DNA of 64,000 bases. It comes from Methylobacter sp. (GTDB lineage Bacteria > Pseudomonadota > Gammaproteobacteria > Methylococcales > Methylomonadaceae). Position numbers and translations under genes: made by a program. Location of the stretch: the NCBI GenBank assembly GCA_030699385.1, contig JAUYMY010000012.1:16225-80224 (forward strand), written 5' to 3'. Position 1 is the stretch's first letter. Every line of letters starts with the position of its first letter. Positions 22,854 through 32,372 of this stretch are shown piece by piece. The notes under the pieces were generated by a model that saw only the letters and a list, made by a program, of their open reading frames with translations, had not been told where the DNA came from and ran no database searches.

Positions 22854-24155
22854 TCAGTAACCGGCCGCTTTCGCCTGCCCAACCCACTCGGAAATTGGCC
22901 CCAATGGGCTTAGGTTAGCGCCGTCGTAAAAGTAAAGTTGCTGATCCTCTGCGTTGTAGCCGACAGCCGTTCCCGAGGCGCTATAAAAACGCGCATAGTA
23001 AGGCGAAAGCTCAATCGAACGCTCGGTACCCACCGGTTGGAGTAGTGATGTAACGGTCGCTTCACCCCAAGCAAACAGACGCTCGTAGGCGATTTCGGGT
23101 ACCTGCTGTTCTATCCAATCAAGATAGTTGGCAACTTTGGCATAGACGCCATAATTGGTCGCGCAAGTGGCGCCATAACTAACAATACCGATCTGCAGCC
23201 AGTCGTTGCCCCGATTATTGCGCATAAACAATGGGCCGCCGCTGTCGCCCTGGCAAGTATCCTTAGGCGTACCGCTGTAACCGGCGCAAAACATGTTGTC
23301 GGTGAGCGTATCACCGGTGCTGTCACTGCAGGTGACGTTGTCAATCAGCGGCAGATCAACTTGCCGCAATTCATCTGAACCTCCGGCAGCGTTGATAATA
23401 ATGTCCGCCATATCAACAAGCCCTTTGCCATTGGCCTTGTAAGCGGCGGCTAGTTGAGCCAGTGTCGGTTGCACGGCATTACCTAACAGGCTTTGCGCTA
23501 ATAACTCGCGGTAACCAATGCCTTTCCTTTCGTCGTCAAGACCATTGGCAAGCAGCAATGAGCCGACAATGTCGTCTTCACTGATACCCGCTTGCACCGC
23601 CTCATCGAGACAGCCTTCAAGATCCTCACTACACGGCACTTCCAGCGCATATTTATCCGCCAAATAATCGGCGGGCGCAGCCAGGCCGCCGCGACCGACA
23701 CTGCGGGCAACAATTCCGCTGGTCAACTCATGCACAGGCGCAGCCAGTTTAACGACCTGGGCATTGGCGGCTTCCGAGAGTTCAACCAGTGCAATGTCGT
23801 TATCGTTACTGGTTGAGTCGTAGTCAGGATGCCGAATCAGGGCGGTAGCGACGATAGCCTGCCCCGTCGAGGTTTCGCTCAATTTCTGACGTCCAATGAC
23901 CACCTTTACCGTACTTGCATCCTGCCCTTCTTCAAAACAATGGGCGGCGGTCAGTACGTAACGCGGATGAATCAGCGAGCCGCCGCACGAAGGCTCGTCA
24001 TCACTAAGAATTGAGACAAACCACGGATATTGTTCAGCATCAGATTGAGCACCATTGACGATACGCGTCTGCTTTTCACCCGACATGGCATTGGCGGATA
24101 ACAGCAGTGTCGTTGCCAGCGTCAGCGCGATTTTTTTTGTGTAGATGTTTTTCAT
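22854..24155 (-). CDS. Secreted trypsin-like protease with inserted domain and C-terminal module
   Basis: 433 residues. Signal peptide (to about residue 25, NAMSG), then IVNGAQSDAEQYPW as in trypsin zymogen activation. Catalytic triad: H in LTAAHC (about 72), D in DNDIALVEL (120), S in CQGDSGGP (305). Between SVGRG (about 156) and LRQVDLPLIDN (about 264) lies an insertion of about 105 residues, helical, that normal chymotrypsin folds lack. After the fold ends (LDWIEQQVP) comes a 75-residue module (LFAWGEATVTSLLQP ... YYARFYSASGTAVGYNAEDQ) that resembles the N-terminal module of the exported protein at 43515-44921. Alone between repeats. Confidence 0.9.
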   Translation of the reverse strand: MKNIYTKKIALTLATTLLLSANAMSGEKQTRIVNGAQSDAEQYPWFVSILSDDEPSCGGSLIHPRYVLTAAHCFEEGQDASTVKVVIGRQKLSETSTGQAIVATALIRHPDYDSTSNDNDIALVELSEAANAQVVKLAAPVHELTSGIVARSVGRGGLAAPADYLADKYALEVPCSEDLEGCLDEAVQAGISEDDIVGSLLLANGLDDERKGIGYRELLAQSLLGNAVQPTLAQLAAAYKANGKGLVDMADIIINAAGGSDELRQVDLPLIDNVTCSDSTGDTLTDNMFCAGYSGTPKDTCQGDSGGPLFMRNNRGNDWLQIGIVSYGATCATNYGVYAKVANYLDWIEQQVPEIAYERLFAWGEATVTSLLQPVGTERSIELSPYYARFYSASGTAVGYNAEDQQLYFYDGANLSPLGPISEWVGQAKAAGY

Positions 24156-24373
24156 AAAATGTCCTCAGGGGTGTTTTTACACTGTAAAAAGTAATAACGT
24201 AATTTTAATTTTTTCGGCGGTAAGATTGCCACAAATATCCGACTGATAAAATATTTTTTTGTTACTTCTGAGTATTTTATGCCCACTACCGAAAAGTTAA
24301 TTTTGCTTCGGCATAGACGCTTGAGTGATTGTTTATTAAACTTAGAACAGTTCCTCTGATGTGAAGGTGCATC

Positions 24374-24937
24374 ATGATTTCCTCCCTATCCGGCAATAGC
24401 CCCGCGTTTAAGCAGGCTGATTATTCCCAGCGCCCCCCGCTTGTTCCAGAAAATGACTTTGAACAAAAAACTCAACAAGACACTGAATTAAAAGCGGCCA
24501 AAGCCCCCTCAGCCGACGACAAAAAAAACGGCCAGCTTTCCGACGAAGAACTGAAAGTCGTCAGCGAACTTAAACAACGAGATGCTGAAGTCAGGACGCA
24601 TGAAGCCGCCCATTTAGCGGCGGCAGGCGGCATTGCCGTCAGCGGTGCCAGTTTTTCATATCAACAAGGCCCCGATGGCATCCGTTACGCTATTGGTGGC
24701 GAAGTCGGCATTGATACATCCGGGGTTCCCGGTGATCCAGCCGCAACGCTCCGTAAAGCCGACACCATTAGACGAGCCGCGTTAGCACCCGCCGAACCTT
24801 CCGGGCAAGATATGCAAGTTGCCGCCAACGCAACCGCAATGGCGGCCAAAGCCCAAGCCGAATTATTCCAAAAAAATCAGGATAGCCAAAATGGTGATAA
24901 AGACCGGCAAGGTACACAAATCGACCTAGCGGCATAA
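24374..24937 (+). CDS. SprA-related putative metalloprotease
   Basis: 187 residues. A disordered, charged N-terminus (1-70) precedes the SprA-related domain: VRTHEAAHLAAAGGIAVSG, where HEAAH is an HExxH zinc-protease motif, then SYQQGPDGIRYAIGGEVGID and a helical segment (RKADTIRRAALAPAEPSGQD) ending in QVAANATAMAAKAQAEL. This is the family annotated as putative metalloprotease CJM1_0395. The substrate is not known. It has no signal peptide. It stands alone with repeats after its stop. Confidence 0.85.
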   Translation: MISSLSGNSPAFKQADYSQRPPLVPENDFEQKTQQDTELKAAKAPSADDKKNGQLSDEELKVVSELKQRDAEVRTHEAAHLAAAGGIAVSGASFSYQQGPDGIRYAIGGEVGIDTSGVPGDPAATLRKADTIRRAALAPAEPSGQDMQVAANATAMAAKAQAELFQKNQDSQNGDKDRQGTQIDLAA

Positions 24938-24957
24938 ATTTGAAAGGCATTTAATTC

Positions 24958-25024
24958 ACCACGAAGAGCACAAATAGGCGCTTTAAGTTTCATTCTTCGT
25001 GTCCTCCGCGCTCTTCGTGGTAAT
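24958..25024. repeat. CACGAAG-family palindrome
   Basis: CACCACGAAGAGCACAAA ... GCGCTCTTCGTGG, 67 bp, downstream of the metalloprotease gene. It may end its transcript. Confidence 0.8.
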
Positions 25025-25163
25025 AATCTTTTTATTTGTTATTAATGATAAATTTAAAAGGGCCAATTTTAATGTATCAACACTATTTTCGGACACAAAG
25101 TTAAGCACATTTTAACTGCATTTCGTAATCCACCAGCGACCTCTTAATTTTTTTCAGTAATAC

Positions 25164-25751
25164 TCAAAAACGGTTATTTCTTTTTTGTAAAAAATGTCGC
25201 TCAATTTTTTGAAAATAGGTATATATTCCATATATAAAAACACCTATTACCGGCAGTATAAAATACCAATATTGTTTAGCATTATTCAATAAGCTTAATA
25301 TTTCTTCACCGTATAAATAAGCGGGTGTGACAGTAATTGCAGCCCAAACCCATGCGCTAAGAAGATTAATCAATGCAAATTTCTTTGCCGAATATTTGGT
25401 AATACCAATCGACATCGGAATTACGGTACGCAAACCATACATATAGCGTTGCATAAAAATAATGGGCCAACCATATTTTTTTAGCAACAAATGCGCAATA
25501 GCAAACTTACGCCGACGACTATGTAGTTTTCTCTGAATATAGCCCTTATTAAATCGGCCAATATAAAAATAAATTTGATCTCCAGTAAACCCACCTAAAC
25601 CCGCAACAAAAATTGTCATCATATATTGCATATCACCCGTATGAGACATGATTCCACCCATAATCAAGCCCATTTCTCCTTCGAATATGCTCCATAGAAA
25701 TAAAACAAAATAACCGTATTCCTTAAGCCAACCAATCAATAATTCTTCCAT
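25164..25751 (-). CDS. DedA/SNARE-associated family membrane protein
   Basis: 195 residues. Several hydrophobic segments (YFVLFLWSIFEGEMGLIMGG, FVAGLGGFTGDQIYFYIGR) and the DedA signature glycine-rich loop plus F-x-R-x-x-Y region (RYMYGLRTVIPMSIGITK, ARKFALINLLSAWVWA-like). The family transports undecaprenyl phosphate or related lipids at the inner membrane; which substrate this one handles is not visible. Its DNA is notably more AT-rich than its neighbours. It stands alone with a long spacer upstream. Confidence 0.88.
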   Translation of the reverse strand: MEELLIGWLKEYGYFVLFLWSIFEGEMGLIMGGIMSHTGDMQYMMTIFVAGLGGFTGDQIYFYIGRFNKGYIQRKLHSRRRKFAIAHLLLKKYGWPIIFMQRYMYGLRTVIPMSIGITKYSAKKFALINLLSAWVWAAITVTPAYLYGEEILSLLNNAKQYWYFILPVIGVFIYGIYTYFQKIERHFLQKRNNRF

Positions 25752-26305
25752 AAAACCCTTAATTTATTTTAACTGACTGCGTAATAATTCAGCCTATTCT
25801 TTAATTTCCAGAGAACGCTTAACCCCCGCTCGGCATTGGCCGCGTTTTTGAATAATCAAATCTGCCAAAGACGAAAGCGCGAATAACCCTGATACTTTGT
25901 CGTAAGCGTAATCATGAAATATTACGCCTATTTTTTTAGTGGCCTGGACTTTCTAGTTGAGCGCTTTGTGGGTCAATGGCGTTGATTTGCCCTGTAAGCC
26001 GCATGTGAAGAGTCTATGTTTTAAAGAGAGTAGTCAAGTTATTTCGGCTATATTCAGGATTACCCTGAAACTCCTTTTTTAGCATAGCTGAGTTCAAATA
26101 ATAGTCCGTTGCCATACGATAAGGTAATCCTGGTCATGACGTGTTTCTATTGAGATTAAAGGTATCAAAATAGCCCCAAAAAGCTGTGTTATCAATCACC
26201 GGGTTTAATCAATGGTGCCTGTTTTATCTTCATTACAACTCGCTAAATCAAGTCAATCTGGTATCATTGCGCGCTTTTTTAGCCATTCGTCATCAAGGAC
26301 ACGCC
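25752..26305. other. Intergenic region, no clear gene
   Basis: 554 bp. A minus-strand reading at about 25800-25945 is open for some 47 codons (ends AGVKRSLEIKE) with a stop just upstream and no start or ribosome site; it may be a gene remnant but matches nothing I know. The rest shows no palindromes or RNA structure I can support. The ppnP promoter must be at the right end. Confidence 0.4.
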
Positions 26306-26617
26306 ATGTCAGAATTCACTAACGTCACTCTCGTCAAAAAAGCCAATGTTTACTTCGACGGCAATGTCAACAGCCGCACCATCAAGTTTGCCGACGGCAG
26401 CAGTAAAACCTTGGGCTTTATGCTGCCCGGCGAATACACATTTAACACCGCCGAGCCGGAACTGATGGAAATCATCGACGGCGAACTGGAGGTTTTATTG
26501 CCCGGCGCTGACTGGCAAGCCATTAAAGGCGGTGAATCGTTCAACGTGCCGGCGAACGCCGCCTTCACCATGAAAGTCAAAACGCCTAGCGATTATTGCT
26601 GTTCATTCCTGAAATAA
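26306..26617 (+). CDS. ppnP: Pyrimidine/purine nucleoside phosphorylase PpnP
   Basis: 103 residues from [24 protein letters not shown] lies 6 nt upstream, while the upstream ATG would add 40 unrelated residues. It is a single cupin domain (DUF1255, E. coli YaiE): [20 protein letters not shown], the [19 protein letters not shown] strand pair and [13 protein letters not shown]. The family splits a range of nucleosides with phosphate to base and ribose-1-phosphate. Length equals the family (94-105). One nucleotide separates it from the next gene, so the two are an operon. Confidence 0.95.
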   Translation: MSEFTNVTLVKKANVYFDGNVNSRTIKFADGSSKTLGFMLPGEYTFNTAEPELMEIIDGELEVLLPGADWQAIKGGESFNVPANAAFTMKVKTPSDYCCSFLK

Positions 26618-26618
26618 C

Positions 26619-27092
26619 ATGGAAAAAGTCGCCCTCTTTGTCGATGTGCAGAACATTTATTACACCTGCAAACAAAGTTATCAGCGGCATTTCAATTACG
26701 CGGCATTCTGGGCACAGGCGACCGCAGACCGGGACGTGATCGCGGCCTTTGCTTATGCCATCGACAAAGGCGACAGCAAACAACAAGGCTTTCAGAAAAT
26801 ACTGAGAAACATCGGTTTTGAGGTCAAGCTAAAGCCTTATATCCAGCGTAGCGACGGTTCTGCCAAAGGCGATTGGGATGTCGGCATTACGCTGGATGCG
26901 ATTGACTACGCCGCCAAAGCCGATGTGCTTATTTTATTGTCCGGCGATGGCGATTTCGATTTATTGCTGGATAAGGCCCGAAGCGTTTACGGCGTCAGTA
27001 CGGAAGTCTACGGCGTACCGGCGCTGACCGCGCCCTCGCTGATTAAATCAGCCGCCCGATTTATCGCCATCGACGACAAGCTGTTACTGTAA
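26619..27092 (+). CDS. NYN-domain (LabA/PIN-like) protein
   Basis: 157 residues. Acidic residues typical of NYN/PIN nucleases are present: FVDVQNIYY at the N-terminus (first Asp), DVGITLDAIDYA (about 88) and LLSGDGDFDLLLDKAR (about 107, two Asp). The family has a PIN-like RNase fold; members are RNases or regulatory proteins. It follows ppnP by one nucleotide. A joint role in RNA or nucleotide salvage is suggested by this coupling but is inference. Length fits LabA-type NYN proteins. Confidence 0.88.
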   Translation: MEKVALFVDVQNIYYTCKQSYQRHFNYAAFWAQATADRDVIAAFAYAIDKGDSKQQGFQKILRNIGFEVKLKPYIQRSDGSAKGDWDVGITLDAIDYAAKADVLILLSGDGDFDLLLDKARSVYGVSTEVYGVPALTAPSLIKSAARFIAIDDKLLL

Positions 27093-27159
27093 AACACCCG
27101 AGCGCTAAAATCTGCTAAAATAGCGCTCCGTTACACTCAAATTATAAAAAATACGCTGA

Positions 27160-27696
27160 ATGGCGCTCAAGTCAACCATCTATAAAGCCGACTGTCAGAT
27201 TTCAGACATGGACAGAGGCTATTACCAACAGCACAATCTAACCATCGCCCTGCATCCTTCGGAAACCGAAGAGCGCATGATGGTGCGCCTGCTGGCTTTT
27301 GTCATCAATGCCCACGAACAACTGCAATTTACCAAGGGCCTGAGCACCGATGATGAGCCGGAACTGTGGCAAAAAAATCTGACTGATGATATTGAATTAT
27401 GGGTTGATGTCGGTATGCCTGATGACAAACGTCTGCGTAAAGCCTGCAGCCGCGCCGACCGGGTTGTTCTCTACACTTACGGCGGGCGCAATACGGTGTG
27501 GTGGAACCAGATTCAGTCAAAATTAGAGCGCTTTAAAAACTTGAGCGTGATAAATCTGCCCAAAGAAGCGACCGATCAGCTGATGCCACTGGTCAAACGC
27601 ACCATGCAACTGCAAGTCAGCATTCAGGACGGGCAGATTTGGCTCAGCGACGAGCAAAATACCGCTACGATAGTGCCTGAAATTTGGCTTAATTGA
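27160..27696 (+). CDS. yaeQ: YaeQ family protein
   Basis: 178 residues. YaeQ signature segments are visible: MALKSTIYKADCQISDMDRG, HNLTIALHPSETEERMMVRL, GLSTDDEPELWQKNLTDDIE, WVDVGMPDDKRLRKACSRAD, VVLYTYGG. The YaeQ fold is a variant of the PD-(D/E)XK nuclease fold; E. coli YaeQ was found as a high-copy suppressor in RfaH mutants but its activity is unknown. Length equals the family (about 180). It precedes a hairpin and ybiT. Confidence 0.95.
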   Translation: MALKSTIYKADCQISDMDRGYYQQHNLTIALHPSETEERMMVRLLAFVINAHEQLQFTKGLSTDDEPELWQKNLTDDIELWVDVGMPDDKRLRKACSRADRVVLYTYGGRNTVWWNQIQSKLERFKNLSVINLPKEATDQLMPLVKRTMQLQVSIQDGQIWLSDEQNTATIVPEIWLN

Positions 27697-27710
27697 CTTA
27701 AAAAAAACAT

Positions 27711-27763
27711 TCACCACGAACGACTTGCATGGATGCAGTCGTTCGTGAACTTCGTGGTGAATT
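27711..27763 (+). terminator. Nested CACGAA palindrome after yaeQ
   Basis: CACCACGAACGACTTGCAT ... GTTCGTGAACTTCGTGGTG can pair as one long or two nested hairpins. It belongs to the CACGAAG repeat family and probably ends the yaeQ transcript. Confidence 0.6.
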
Positions 27764-27807
27764 AATTCTTCGACCCTCTTTTTACCTTTACTTTTCGGAA
27801 CAAAAAC

Positions 27808-29394
27808 TTGATTTCTACAGCTAACATCACCATGCAGTTTGGGGCTAAACCCCTGTTTGAAAACGTCTCGGTCAAATTCGGCGACGGCAACCGTTACGGC
27901 TTAATTGGCGCGAACGGCTGCGGCAAATCGACCTTTATGAAAATCTTGAGCGGCGATTTGGAACCGTCTGCGGGCAATGTCAGCATCAGCCCTAACGAAC
28001 GCTTAGGTAACTTGCGCCAGGATCAATTCGCTTATGAAGACATGCGCGTACTCGACGTAGTGCTGATGGGTCACGCCGAAATGTGGGCGGCAATGTCTGA
28101 GCGCGACGCGATTTACGCCAATATGGAAGCGACCGAAGACGATTATATGCATGCGGCTGAACTGGAATCGGTGTTCGCCGAATTCAACGGCTATACCGCC
28201 GAAGCCAGGGCCGGTGAATTGTTACTGGGCTTGGACATTCCGCTGGAACAGCACAACGGCCCGATGAGCGCGGTAGCGCCCGGCTGGAAACTGCGTGTGC
28301 TGCTGGCACAGGCCTTGTTCGCCAATCCTGACATCATGCTGCTTGATGAGCCAACCAACAACTTGGACATCAACACCATCCGCTGGCTTGAAGACATCCT
28401 GAACCAGCGCGATTGCACGATGGTTATCATCTCGCATGACCGCCACTTTTTAAACAGCGTGTGTACCCACGTAGCCGATATGGATTATGGCGAGTTGCGT
28501 GTTTATCCGGGCAATTATGACGATTACATGGTCGCCGTGACCGAGGTTAGGGAACGCCTGCTGGCAGGAAACGCCAAGAAAAAAGTCCAGATTGCCGAAC
28601 TGCAAACCTTCGTTAGACGCTTTTCGGCGAATGCATCGAAAGCCAAACAAGCGACTTCGCGCGCTAAGCAGCTGGATAAAATCAAACTGGATGAAGTCAA
28701 ACCGTCCAGCCGGGTTAATCCGTTTTTACGCTTTGACCAGACCAAAAAGCTGCACCGCTTAGCGCTGGAAGTTGAGAACTTGAGCAAAGGCTACGGTGAG
28801 GAACCGTTGTTCAAAGACCTGAATCTAATGGTGCCGGTCGGTGAGCGCATTGCTGTTATTGGCCCTAACGGTATCGGTAAAACAACGCTGCTGCGCACTT
28901 TGGTCGGCGCTTTAACGCCCGATACCGGTGTGGTCAAATGGTCGGAAAATTCCGAGATAGGCTATTATGCCCAGGATCACGCCGAAGATTTTGCCGAAGA
29001 CATGACACTGATTGAATGGATGGGGCAATGGCGCAAGGAATCGGACGATGACCAAGCCATTCGCGGCACGTTAGGACGCTTATTGTTCAGCGCCGACGAC
29101 ATTAACAAATCGGTTAAAGTCATCTCCGGTGGCGAGCAAGGCCGGATGCTGTTCGGCAAATTAATCCTGCAAAAAAACAACATCATGGTCATGGACGAGC
29201 CAACCAACCATTTGGATATGGAATCGATTGAGTCGCTGAACACCGCGCTGGAAAATTATCCCGGCACCTTGATTTTCGTCAGCCATGACCGGGAATTTGT
29301 ATCGTCGCTGGCGACGCGGATTATCGAACTGACACCAAACGGGATTGTTGATTTCAATGGTAATTATGAGGATTATTTGAATAGCCAAGCGTAG
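27808..29394 (+). CDS. ybiT: ABC-F translation factor YbiT
   Basis: 528 residues, closely matching E. coli YbiT (530) along the whole length. Two ABC domains: Walker [10 protein letters not shown] (about 37) and GPNGIGKTT (about 355), Walker [12 protein letters not shown] and MDEPTNHLD, with the P-site tRNA interaction linker between ([19 protein letters not shown]). ABC-F proteins bind the ribosomal E site and modulate peptidyl transfer. No transmembrane segments. The start is TTG (27808), as no ATG is in phase before the conserved N-terminus. Its spacer downstream holds an ATCCGTGTT-type repeat. Confidence 0.97.
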   Translation: MISTANITMQFGAKPLFENVSVKFGDGNRYGLIGANGCGKSTFMKILSGDLEPSAGNVSISPNERLGNLRQDQFAYEDMRVLDVVLMGHAEMWAAMSERDAIYANMEATEDDYMHAAELESVFAEFNGYTAEARAGELLLGLDIPLEQHNGPMSAVAPGWKLRVLLAQALFANPDIMLLDEPTNNLDINTIRWLEDILNQRDCTMVIISHDRHFLNSVCTHVADMDYGELRVYPGNYDDYMVAVTEVRERLLAGNAKKKVQIAELQTFVRRFSANASKAKQATSRAKQLDKIKLDEVKPSSRVNPFLRFDQTKKLHRLALEVENLSKGYGEEPLFKDLNLMVPVGERIAVIGPNGIGKTTLLRTLVGALTPDTGVVKWSENSEIGYYAQDHAEDFAEDMTLIEWMGQWRKESDDDQAIRGTLGRLLFSADDINKSVKVISGGEQGRMLFGKLILQKNNIMVMDEPTNHLDMESIESLNTALENYPGTLIFVSHDREFVSSLATRIIELTPNGIVDFNGNYEDYLNSQA

Positions 29395-29429
29395 GGCGGC
29401 TACAGTAACTTTTGATTAACAACAAGTAA

Positions 29430-29515
29430 ATGGAACACGGATGGCATAGATAAGATGGATTTACACGTTTTAATCAGTGACTATCCGTTTCATCAGTGTT
29501 ATCCGTGTTCTATTT
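29430..29515. repeat. GGAACACGGAT palindromic repeat
   Basis: GGAACACGGATGGCATAGAT ... CAGTGTTATCCGTGTTC. Similar elements at 45080-45180 and, fragmentary, at 22640-22735. Confidence 0.75.
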
Positions 29516-29537
29516 CCTTTTTCAGTGAGTAGTTACA

Positions 29538-30038
29538 TTATTTCAACGCATTAAACGTATAAACATAATCGTTATCTTTCATCGGCACATGACAAGCGAA
29601 ACATTCCTTCGCCTTGGCCTCTTCATGCATAACCAGTTTTTCCCCTACCCAATGGGCAAAGCCCCAGCCGCCGGTAGCCGCGTATTTTTTGCTGTCTTTA
29701 ATCATCGCCTCGGCCGCAGCAAACTCGCCCGGAATAATCGCTTGCGGCCAATTCGGATGCGTACTTTCTTTCCAGACCACTTTAGCCAAAATCGAACCAT
29801 CCGGCCACGGCTTGGTTTTCTCGCTTCGTGCAGCATTTATAGCCGTCTCATTGCCCAAAATAGCGCGCAATGTTTTGCTGTCTTGCCGATGCGAAACCGA
29901 TAACAAGCGCCAGTCGATGTATTCACCATGAGCCGGTTTTGCGGCTTTTTCTGCAGTGTTAGTTTCTGCCACTGCGCTTGCAGACAGGCAAACAACAGAC
30001 AGGAATAAGCCTAATTTAAGCTTTTGCGATTTTTTCAT
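29538..30038 (-). CDS. Cytochrome P460 family heme protein
   Basis: 166 residues. Signal peptide (to about residue 24, VAE), then a P460-type beta fold (YIDWRLLSVSHRQDSKTLRA, LGNETAINAARSEKTKPWPD, GSILAKVVWKE) and a C-terminal heme-binding CFACH (about 148). Family members in nitrifiers and methanotrophs oxidise hydroxylamine or bind NO; the closely related cytochrome c'-beta only binds gas ligands. A lysine cross-link to the heme is needed for P460 character and cannot be confirmed here. Periplasmic. It sits next to hflD without overlap. Confidence 0.85.
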   Translation of the reverse strand: MKKSQKLKLGLFLSVVCLSASAVAETNTAEKAAKPAHGEYIDWRLLSVSHRQDSKTLRAILGNETAINAARSEKTKPWPDGSILAKVVWKESTHPNWPQAIIPGEFAAAEAMIKDSKKYAATGGWGFAHWVGEKLVMHEEAKAKECFACHVPMKDNDYVYTFNALK

Positions 30039-30087
30039 AGAGCCTCACTTGTTTCATAGGTTTCAGGATGGGGTTAATTTGCACCAA

Positions 30088-30711
30088 TTACAGCTTTTGC
30101 AGCAATTTTTGTATTTCGGCTTGAATTTTTTTGCGATAAAACAGGAACTTCCAGCGGGTACCGCCGCAGCGTCGCCATAGAATGGCGGAACGAATACCGG
30201 CCAGCAAACAAGCGCGTATTTTATTGACAACGTCGGGTCTGGATAAATATTCCTGCTCGCCGTTGACCATGATGCGCGGTTGCAAAGTACTGATGGTGGT
30301 GTGGTAAATATCGCCAAGATTAGCCAACACATTTTCATGCATCACGCCAAAATGTTCCGATTGCGCTTGTGCGCGTTCAATGCCGGCAAAAATGGTTTTC
30401 AGCATGGCCGGTTGCTTGGCTAATTGATTCTCCAAAAACACCAGCGAGGCGGAATAACGCGCCTGCTCGGGATCGGCAATTTTAAAGCCGGTCATTTGAT
30501 CGTCCAACTGCTTAATGCCGAGCTTAAGACCGGATAAACCGCCGTAAACGGCTTCCACGCCGTTTTCGTCGCTAATAAAAAGACTGGCAATGCTGGCTTG
30601 AAGGGCCGCCGCATCGGCGCTGCCGGTACTGGCTAGTTGTTGCACCAATGCTGCGGCCTGGGCTATGCCGGCCAACGCGATGGTTTGATTGTTCAGAGTA
30701 TTTAATGACAT
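30088..30711 (-). CDS. hflD: HflD homologue (lysogenization regulator family)
   Basis: 207 residues. HflD features: NNQTIALAGIAQAAALVQQL at the start, ISSLF-type segment, GLSGLKLGIKQLDDQM, MHENVLANLGDIYHTTISTL, QPRIMVNGEQEYL and LLAGIRSAILWRRCGGTRW. E. coli HflD is a peripheral inner-membrane protein that binds phage lambda CII and blocks lysogeny; the cellular role is unclear. Usually it follows mnmA and precedes purB; neither is here. Three nucleotides separate it from the EAL-HDOD gene upstream. Confidence 0.9.
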   Translation of the reverse strand: MSLNTLNNQTIALAGIAQAAALVQQLASTGSADAAALQASIASLFISDENGVEAVYGGLSGLKLGIKQLDDQMTGFKIADPEQARYSASLVFLENQLAKQPAMLKTIFAGIERAQAQSEHFGVMHENVLANLGDIYHTTISTLQPRIMVNGEQEYLSRPDVVNKIRACLLAGIRSAILWRRCGGTRWKFLFYRKKIQAEIQKLLQKL

Positions 30712-30713
30712 GG

Positions 30714-31913
30714 TTATTTTATATTGCTCATAATATCTTTTGCCCAGCTGATGCTTTTAATATAAGCATCGCCAATAAGGGATTGGTCAATATTTTTAAA
30801 TTCTATTGACAAAATATCCCAATGTTCATAACTGATCACACATTTAAGCGCTTCACCACCTACGCCTGTTTTATATAATATCGCGGAAACAATATCATCA
30901 GCCAATGGTAATTGTTCGAGCGCTTCCTTTAACGGCATATCCAGCAAACTGTCCAGATTCGACAGAATACCAATCAGGAAAAAATTGTCCGATTTATCAC
31001 CGCCCAATCTAGCCAGCTCCTCGCACATTTTGCCACGGATTAAGGCGTTTTGCATGACAGCTTCCGGCTTTTCGGATAAGGCTGATAGTGTCAATATATT
31101 AACCCAGCGCTTTATTTCTTTAAGCCCCAGACAAGCAACCGCATGTTTAATCGATGATACTTTGTTGGGTAAGGAGAAAAATGCGGAGTTAATATAGTGC
31201 AGTAATTTATAACTCAAACCAACATCCAGCGATATGATGCGGGTCAAGTCCTCAAATTCAACATCAGTTTTATTAATGGTAGTCAATAACTCAATAGCCG
31301 CTGTTTGATTGACATTAATGCGTTTACCGGACACGATATTAGGTGTATTAAAAAAGAAGCCCTGGAAGTAATTACAGCCCAATTCAACCAGATATTGATA
31401 CTCGGCGTAGGTTTCCACTTTTTCTGCGAGCAATTGCACATTGTAGGGTTTAAGACGCTGTATCAGTTCCCTGGTTTTGGCTTCGCCCATTTCCAAAATA
31501 TCCAGTTTGATGATGTCGGCAAATTCCACCAGCGGCGTCCAGTCATCCGAAAAGATAAAATCGTCCAAGGAAATGATATAGCCTAGCTCGGACAATTCTT
31601 TTAAATTGGCAATGATTCTTGAATCAATTTGAACATTTTCAAGCACCTCAATGACAATGCGGTCTTTAGGCAAATGCAACGGCGTTTTGTCGAGAATGCT
31701 TTGCGTGGTGAAATTAATGAAGGCCTTATGCGGTCCTACAATAGTGTTAAGGCCCAGCTCTAAAATAGTGTCGGTGATGATTTGATTGGTCGCTTGAGTG
31801 GCGCCGTCCTGATGGCTCAGATCGAAATCATGACCTCTAAACAGCAATTCGTAAGCGTAAATATTCAGCTGCTGGTCAAAAATTTGTTGCCGCCCGATAA
31901 GAATGTCTGCCAT
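30714..31913 (-). CDS. EAL-HDOD signalling protein (YuxH family)
   Basis: 399 residues. N-terminal EAL domain (1-200) in which the EAL motif has become ELL (YAYELLFRG) although IEVLENV and LDDFIFSDDW remain, then an HDOD domain (about 205-399, INKTDVEFEDLTRIISLDVG, LLHYINSAFFSLPNKVSSIK, HAVACLGLKEIKRWV). The altered catalytic motif suggests it binds rather than cleaves cyclic-di-GMP. HDOD proteins regulate motility or biofilm state in related bacteria. Co-directional and nearly adjacent to hflD. Cytoplasmic. Confidence 0.9.
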   Translation of the reverse strand: MADILIGRQQIFDQQLNIYAYELLFRGHDFDLSHQDGATQATNQIITDTILELGLNTIVGPHKAFINFTTQSILDKTPLHLPKDRIVIEVLENVQIDSRIIANLKELSELGYIISLDDFIFSDDWTPLVEFADIIKLDILEMGEAKTRELIQRLKPYNVQLLAEKVETYAEYQYLVELGCNYFQGFFFNTPNIVSGKRINVNQTAAIELLTTINKTDVEFEDLTRIISLDVGLSYKLLHYINSAFFSLPNKVSSIKHAVACLGLKEIKRWVNILTLSALSEKPEAVMQNALIRGKMCEELARLGGDKSDNFFLIGILSNLDSLLDMPLKEALEQLPLADDIVSAILYKTGVGGEALKCVISYEHWDILSIEFKNIDQSLIGDAYIKSISWAKDIMSNIK

Positions 31914-31967
31914 TTTTATTACTTTTTTTTGTTAAATGTTAAAGTGATATAAACGGCTATCAAAACA

Positions 31968-32028
31968 AGGCAAAGGGCAAAAGACAAAGATGATTTTTCA
32001 CCCTTTGCCTTTTGCCCTGCGTCTTTTT
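31968..32028. repeat. Purine/pyrimidine-skewed palindrome
   Basis: AAGGCAAAGGG ... CCCTTTGCCTT with a competing GGGCAAAAG/CTTTTGCCC pairing. Similar skewed repeats occur at 37098-37180 and 61860-61910. Confidence 0.6.
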
Positions 32029-32140
32029 AGTGCTTATAACCGTTATCGACTAAATTTATACCATGATTGCTGATTGCCAGTCGAGTATGATACGGACATT
32101 ACCGAATATAAGATTTTTATTAACCCGTTAGGAGAAGAAC

Positions 32141-32356
32141 ATGAGCGAATCTATCACATTAACCGTGACCGGCATGAAATGCGGCGGCTGTGAAACCAAT
32201 GTCACGAATAAATTACAAGCGATCGACGGTGTGTTGTCGGTCAGTGCATCCAGCAAAAATAACGAAGTCAACGTCGACTTCGATAGTGGTAAAACTAGCT
32301 TGGATGCCATTACCAGCACCATTACCGACGCGGGTTTTAGCGTAGAGGCGGATTAA
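32141..32356 (+). CDS. copZ: CopZ-like copper chaperone
   Basis: 71 residues, a single heavy-metal-associated domain. The metal site is [11 protein letters not shown] (Cys 14 and 17), followed by the usual ferredoxin-like beta-alpha-beta pattern ([18 protein letters not shown]). AGGAG lies 7 nt before the ATG. It carries Cu(I) in the cytoplasm and passes it to the next gene product, CopA; the two genes are 16 nt apart. No MerR-type regulator lies nearby. Confidence 0.9.
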   Translation: MSESITLTVTGMKCGGCETNVTNKLQAIDGVLSVSASSKNNEVNVDFDSGKTSLDAITSTITDAGFSVEAD

Positions 32357-32372
32357 TGTACGAGGTGAGCTT

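Noticed and set aside
25800..25945. Open frame of about 47 codons on the minus strand in the dedA-ppnP spacer
   Set aside because: There is no start or ribosome site and I cannot match it to any family, so it is left as unassigned sequence.
30714..31913. Active cyclic-di-GMP phosphodiesterase assignment for the EAL-HDOD protein
   Set aside because: The EAL motif reads ELL, so activity is unlikely; the safer call is a binding or signalling protein of the YuxH type.
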